This document shows, piece after piece, positions 60,768 through 64,000 of a stretch of 64,000 nucleotides of DNA. The stretch covers positions 62,001 to 126,000 of the forward strand of contig PNKZ01000009.1 in the NCBI GenBank assembly GCA_013822735.1, written 5' to 3'. The stretch's first letter is position 1, and every line of letters starts with the position of its first letter. The translations under genes and the position numbers were made by a program. Source of the stretch: Pirellula sp. GTDB taxonomy: Bacteria; Planctomycetota; Planctomycetia; Pirellulales; PNKZ01. The notes beneath the pieces were generated by a model. That model was not told where the DNA came from, ran no database searches, and saw only the letters and a program-made list of their open reading frames with translations.

Positions 60768-60786
60768 TGCAAGGTTGTACCTTGCA
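60768..60786. promoter_or_regulatory. Palindromic operator candidate upstream of the porin
   Basis: TGCAAGGT-TGT-ACCTTGCA, a perfect 8-bp inverted repeat with a 3-nt spacer. It fits a dimeric repressor site or a leader hairpin of the porin gene, 233 bp before its start. Confidence 0.45.
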
Positions 60787-60840
60787 AGACCGTCATTTTG
60801 GCCTAATCAGTCGCGGCGGCGGTCGCGGCCAAAAACGAAA

Positions 60841-60873
60841 CAAGCCCCGTTACGAAAGTCGTAACGGGGCTTG
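60841..60873 (-). terminator. Intrinsic terminator after the Cys-rich gene
   Basis: 15-bp stem CAAGCCCCGTTACGA / TCGTAACGGGGCTTG with a 3-nt loop. On the minus strand it is followed by TTTCGTTTTT. It lies 64 nt after the Cys-rich stop. Confidence 0.75.
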
Positions 60874-60936
60874 CGTATTTCGGTCCGCACAACGCATCCA
60901 AGATTGCGCGGCGCGGCGTCTCAAACTAGGAGTCTT

Positions 60937-61572
60937 CTACGGGCGGAAGAGCACTTCAAAGGCCGAGCGCGCCGGCGCGAGCGGAGCAACGGCCGACGTC
61001 GAAGCCTCGACGGCCGGCAGTGGTCCTGACGACAGCGGCTGAGCAACCGTCGCCGGCACTGCATCTTCAGGCGTTTCGATTTCGACGAGGATCGGCTCTT
61101 CGTGCGCCACTTGCAGAATGCCTTGGCGTTGGGCCTCGGCGATCGCGAGTTGCGTTTCTTCGGCGGTCGCTTCGCGAGAGTCGGCAACGCAGTGGTTGCA
61201 ACCGCCGCAGATGCAGACGACCACGCACTTCCAGCCGTGTGTTTCCTTCACAACCGGGGTCTTCATCAACTTGGCCTTCGTCTGAATCTTGCAGCAGGTC
61301 GGCTTCATGATCTTTTCGCAATGTTTGCAGCCGTTGCAATCGCAGACCTCTTTGCAACCTGCGCACTTGCTGCAACCGTTGAGGCAGTAGTCTTCGCAGA
61401 CCAAGCTGTACTGGAAGGTCGTGGTTTTCTTGACGTCGGGCACGAGGCGGCAGACCTTGCGGACGTTGCTGCAGTTGCAGCGGTGGCAATGCCCGTGGTG
61501 GCCGGCCTCGGCAGCGGCGAGCAGGCCGAATGCCGCGGCCAAAAACAGGGCCGGAATGGAGAGCGGTTTCAT
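60937..61572 (-). CDS. Cys-rich exported protein
   Basis: 211 residues from the ATG at 61572. Signal peptide at 1-23 (LFLAAAFGLLAAAEA). The next 105 residues hold 20 cysteines, mostly as CxxC, CxC and HCxxC pairs (HCHRCNCSNV, GCSKCAGCKEVCDCNG, CKHCEKIMKPTCCKI, CICGGCNHC). This is a metal- or disulfide-rich domain. The C-terminal third is Ala/Pro-rich and low complexity. It sits between two porins, and similar proteins occur in other Planctomycetota; the function is unknown. A metal-binding role is possible. Confidence 0.82.
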   Translation of the reverse strand: MKPLSIPALFLAAAFGLLAAAEAGHHGHCHRCNCSNVRKVCRLVPDVKKTTTFQYSLVCEDYCLNGCSKCAGCKEVCDCNGCKHCEKIMKPTCCKIQTKAKLMKTPVVKETHGWKCVVVCICGGCNHCVADSREATAEETQLAIAEAQRQGILQVAHEEPILVEIETPEDAVPATVAQPLSSGPLPAVEASTSAVAPLAPARSAFEVLFRP

Positions 61573-61643
61573 GGTAATGTCACTTGTACGAATCAGTTGT
61601 TTGAAAAGTTTCCGAAGTAAGCAAACGTGCGGCTCTTTTTCGC

Positions 61644-63413
61644 TTAGAAGTCGAGCGCGAAGCGAACACCGAAACCGTACGACGTGCCGCCGGTTTGCGG
61701 TTGGGCCGGAGCACCGCCGGCGATTGCCGGAACGGCCGTTTGGGCGGCGCTCATGCTGCGATCCGCGACCACGAAGTTGTATTGCACCTTCATGTTCGGA
61801 TTGAGGAAGTGGTTGAGGCCGAGCGTATGATCGACGACCGTACCGCCGCCGACGCCGGGGTTGCCGCCGTTGGCGATGTTGACGTTTGCCAACTCCGGAG
61901 CATTGAGGTCGAGCAAGTCGTAGCGATAAAGTACTTGCCAAGCTCCGCGGGTGAGCAGGTTTCCGCCGTTTCCGCTCTTCATCCAATGGAAGTTTTCGTA
62001 AGGAACCACGCGACCATAGGAACCGGTCTTCCGTTCGTACTCACGATGTTCGCCGGTGAGGAACCAGCTCGCTTGCATGTAATAGCCTTGGAAGTAGGCG
62101 GTGCCGAGGTTCGGACCGGGGTTCGGTTGTGCCGGGACGTTCGTGGTTTGAATGGCGACGTCGCGATTGAACTGCCCGAAGTACTCGGCTTGCAGGTGCA
62201 AACGTCCCATCACGAGCGAGACTTCCGGAATCAGCAAAGTCGAGCCGCTGGAGAAGAAGACCGTGGTGTCGGCGACGTTCGACCAGCTCTGTGCAATGCC
62301 GTTGCGGAGCGAACCGCGAGCGCGGAGGCGGTCTTGGCCCTGGGTACAGCGGCGTTCGGTGGTGCTGAAGCCGAGGTGCAAATGGTACCGGCCGTGCGAT
62401 TCTTCATCGTACCAAGGTGTCCAAGTGACGCGGCTGGCGACGTCCATGCCCCCCGCATCGTAGCCGAAGACGTTATACGCGTTCATGGTGACGGACGTGC
62501 CGTACGTCATCGTCTGCTCATCGTTGTTGTTCCAAAACACCATGCCCGGCTGGAAGCCGTTGTTGAAGCGTCCGACGAAGGCGTCTTGGTTCAACGAGCG
62601 TTCCATGAAGTCGAGGAACCGGCTGCTGTTGGCGTGCTCAAGACCGTTCACCGGCTTGATGTTGCCGATGCGGGCCGTGCCGAAGATCGGCAACTCGCGG
62701 ACGCCGATCCAGACGTCGGTCGGGGCCGGAATGCCGAAGAACTGCCGGTCGAACGCATTCTTCAGGCCGCCGTAAGGATTCAGCGCATTGGTGCCCGCGT
62801 TGCTGGTGAAGCAGTTGATGAAGTCCAATTCGACGGCGAAATCGAATTGTTCGTAAATCGTCCCTTCCGTACCGAGACGCAAGCGGCGGAAGTCGACGGT
62901 CGTATCTCCCTGATTGCCGCCGAGGCCGTTGAAGTACGGTTGCGAACTGTCGGTAAAGCCGATCGTGTCGAACTGCGTCCGGCCGCGCCATTTCACTTTG
63001 AAGGCCTTGTCGGCCGTTTCCAGCGCAGCGCTGTCTTTCCAGTTGCCGCTCATCTTCGTGTCGGCGCCGACGATTACGCCCTTGGGGGCTTCCTTCTCGA
63101 CGGCCTTTTCTTCCGCCAAGCTTGCGAACTTCATCTGCTGGTCTTGGTAACGCGATTCCAAGTCGCGCAGGCGAGCTTCGAGTTCTTCCGTCGTCGAAGT
63201 GCCGTTCGTCGGGTACGACGCGAACGTCGTGCTCGGCGGCACGGGCGGAATTCCGGGATCGGCAAAGATCACATTTTGATTCGCCGTCGGTTCGAACGTC
63301 GGCGCGAGCTGTTGCGCGTCGGCCGATCCGGATGCTAGCGCAAGGGACAGAGTCGTGGCCGCGAAGCGCGCGCAAAGGCGCGGCGCAGGCCAGTGAGGCC
63401 AAGAAAAACGCAT
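61644..63413 (-). CDS. Outer-membrane porin, second
   Basis: 589 residues from the ATG at 63413. Signal peptide at about 1-33 (ATTLSLALASGSADA). A short coiled coil (ELEARLRDLESRYQDQQMK) is followed by a beta barrel with FDFAVELDFINCFTSN and alternating Tyr/Phe segments to the terminal FGVRFALDF, whose final Phe fits outer-membrane insertion. It is related in layout to the first porin but not similar enough to be a tandem copy. Confidence 0.88.
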   Translation of the reverse strand: MRFSWPHWPAPRLCARFAATTLSLALASGSADAQQLAPTFEPTANQNVIFADPGIPPVPPSTTFASYPTNGTSTTEELEARLRDLESRYQDQQMKFASLAEEKAVEKEAPKGVIVGADTKMSGNWKDSAALETADKAFKVKWRGRTQFDTIGFTDSSQPYFNGLGGNQGDTTVDFRRLRLGTEGTIYEQFDFAVELDFINCFTSNAGTNALNPYGGLKNAFDRQFFGIPAPTDVWIGVRELPIFGTARIGNIKPVNGLEHANSSRFLDFMERSLNQDAFVGRFNNGFQPGMVFWNNNDEQTMTYGTSVTMNAYNVFGYDAGGMDVASRVTWTPWYDEESHGRYHLHLGFSTTERRCTQGQDRLRARGSLRNGIAQSWSNVADTTVFFSSGSTLLIPEVSLVMGRLHLQAEYFGQFNRDVAIQTTNVPAQPNPGPNLGTAYFQGYYMQASWFLTGEHREYERKTGSYGRVVPYENFHWMKSGNGGNLLTRGAWQVLYRYDLLDLNAPELANVNIANGGNPGVGGGTVVDHTLGLNHFLNPNMKVQYNFVVADRSMSAAQTAVPAIAGGAPAQPQTGGTSYGFGVRFALDF

Positions 63414-63874
63414 GAGAGTAAACCTTTTGTCGTTAAGGAGAGAACGCCGTCCAGCGCTCCAAAGACAGCGGTCTAACCACAAGACTCACGACGCGCCGTT
63501 CCTAACGCCGGCAACGAAAGTGCCGGCATTAAGCGTCGTAGTGAATCTGCGGATTGATCGCCGCCTATAGATCAAATCGAACGCCGTGGTCGCGACTTGT
63601 GTTAGGTTCGTGCGTCTCGAAGCATTTGTATGGCGTTTGCCGACGAAAAAGTTCGGCCTGTAGCGGTTGTACGGGTTCTCCTGCCCGCCGTGATCATTGG
63701 GCCCGGAGCACGCCTGAGAGAGAGATGATCGAAGGACGATCACTTCCATGGCGACATGCGACGAAAGCGGATCTACGGCCGTGCTAAATGGCGCGCGGTA
63801 ACCTGTGCGCCGAAATTCATACCGACCCGACTTCGTCGTGACGGCATGCACCGAAAGCGACGAACGGGCAGTCG
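63414..63874. other. Intergenic region with porin leader
   Basis: Lies between the second porin and the rhomboid-like fragment. A GCCGGCA / TGCCGGC hairpin (63507-63527) is present. A 121-residue minus-strand frame (63486-63851) looks random. No promoter boxes are certain. Confidence 0.5.
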
Positions 63875-64000
63875 TCAGTCGCTGCGTTTGTGCGCCCGGG
63901 CTCGGGCACTGGCACGTTCGAGCATCCGGCGCTCGTCGGGAGAGAGGCTGTCGTAGCCCGTGGCGTGGATTTTTGCCAAGATGCGATCGACCTCGGCTTC
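63875..64000 (-). CDS. Rhomboid-family intramembrane protease, C-terminal end
   Basis: A partial gene entering from the right edge; 41 residues and the stop are visible. EVDRILAKIHATGYDSLSPD and ERRMLERASARARAHKRSD match the cytoplasmic tail domain (DUF6576) found after the rhomboid protease domain in planctomycete proteins. The catalytic part lies outside the window, so this call rests on the tail alone. Confidence 0.7.
   Translation of the reverse strand, partial: EAEVDRILAKIHATGYDSLSPDERRMLERASARARAHKRSD

Larger units (their letters stand above)
60536..60936. other. Leader and terminator region between the porin and Cys-rich genes
   Basis: Holds the terminator of the Cys-rich gene (60841-60873), a TGCAAGGT palindrome (60768) and a stem-loop (60698-60722). 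No gene is recognised. Confidence 0.65.

Noticed and set aside
63486-63851. 121-residue minus-strand frame near the right end
   Set aside because: No domain, random composition, occupies a probable promoter region.
1-64000. tRNA, rRNA and known riboswitches
   Set aside because: No cloverleaf or rRNA stretch was noticed by reading both strands; a covariance search was not possible.

Overview
The window is one GC-rich stretch of a bacterial chromosome, almost certainly from the phylum Planctomycetota and probably a Pirellulales-like member. The evidence is a DUF1549/DUF1553 cytochrome-type protein next to a Tat-exported DUF1501 protein, an ECF sigma factor beside a giant anti-sigma-like protein with a PQQ-type propeller, a BatA/VWA/MoxR cluster, an NPCBM protein, paired porins around a Cys-rich exported protein, and dense intergenic hairpin repeats. 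Order-level placement is inference. No rRNA, tRNA, CRISPR array, transposase or prophage was seen.

Layout. 1-5 kb: the end of a sialate O-acetylesterase-like gene, then a minus-strand operon DUF1549/1553 - DUF1501 - WD40. 5-10 kb: a TfoX-like protein, alpha-glucan phosphorylase, an acyl-CoA dehydrogenase-like protein, APS kinase and a BON-like protein. 10-16.6 kb: one 2174-residue multispanning membrane protein. 16.8-22.4 kb: iron-type alcohol dehydrogenase, a small UBA-like protein and four overlapping ABC genes (two ATPase/permease pairs). 22.7-23.9 kb: a 2Fe-2S ferredoxin, a PII protein and a YrhB/Imm35-like protein whose gene sits between 35-bp perfect inverted repeats. 24-42.7 kb: eight minus-strand genes in a row: ECF sigma, anti-sigma/PQQ giant, squalene-cyclase-like repeat protein, BatA/VWA, second VWA, membrane protein, 1328-residue Ala-rich coiled coil, MoxR ATPase. 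43-57 kb: housekeeping and accessory genes (NPCBM protein, glycosyltransferase, PepT, PolB-type exonuclease, XRE regulator, YhaM-like HD protein, sialidase-like protein, GalE, XerD, K+ channel/RCK, YCII-family protein). 57-64 kb: a dihydroorotate-dehydrogenase-like protein, two porins around a Cys-rich exported protein, and the end of a rhomboid-family gene.

The most unusual feature is the repeat landscape. At least ten families of short degenerate words (for example TTGCAAATTG, AATGACGAA, CACGGAGA, CCCCTGAC) build imperfect palindromes of about 50-180 bp between genes. Some reach into coding sequence: one lies inside a signal-peptide region, two inside linkers of the giant membrane protein, and two supply stop codons. 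A second class is REP-like: a GC-rich hairpin followed by GCTAA, as single copies and as outward-facing doublets resembling REPINs. I know of no described mobiliser for either class, and none is encoded here.

Functionally, the 24-42.7 kb cluster looks like one regulated envelope or stress locus: an ECF sigma factor and a membrane-anchored sensor-like partner, followed by VWA proteins and a MoxR ATPase that could remodel an envelope complex. The usual DUF58 partner of MoxR/BatA is absent from it.
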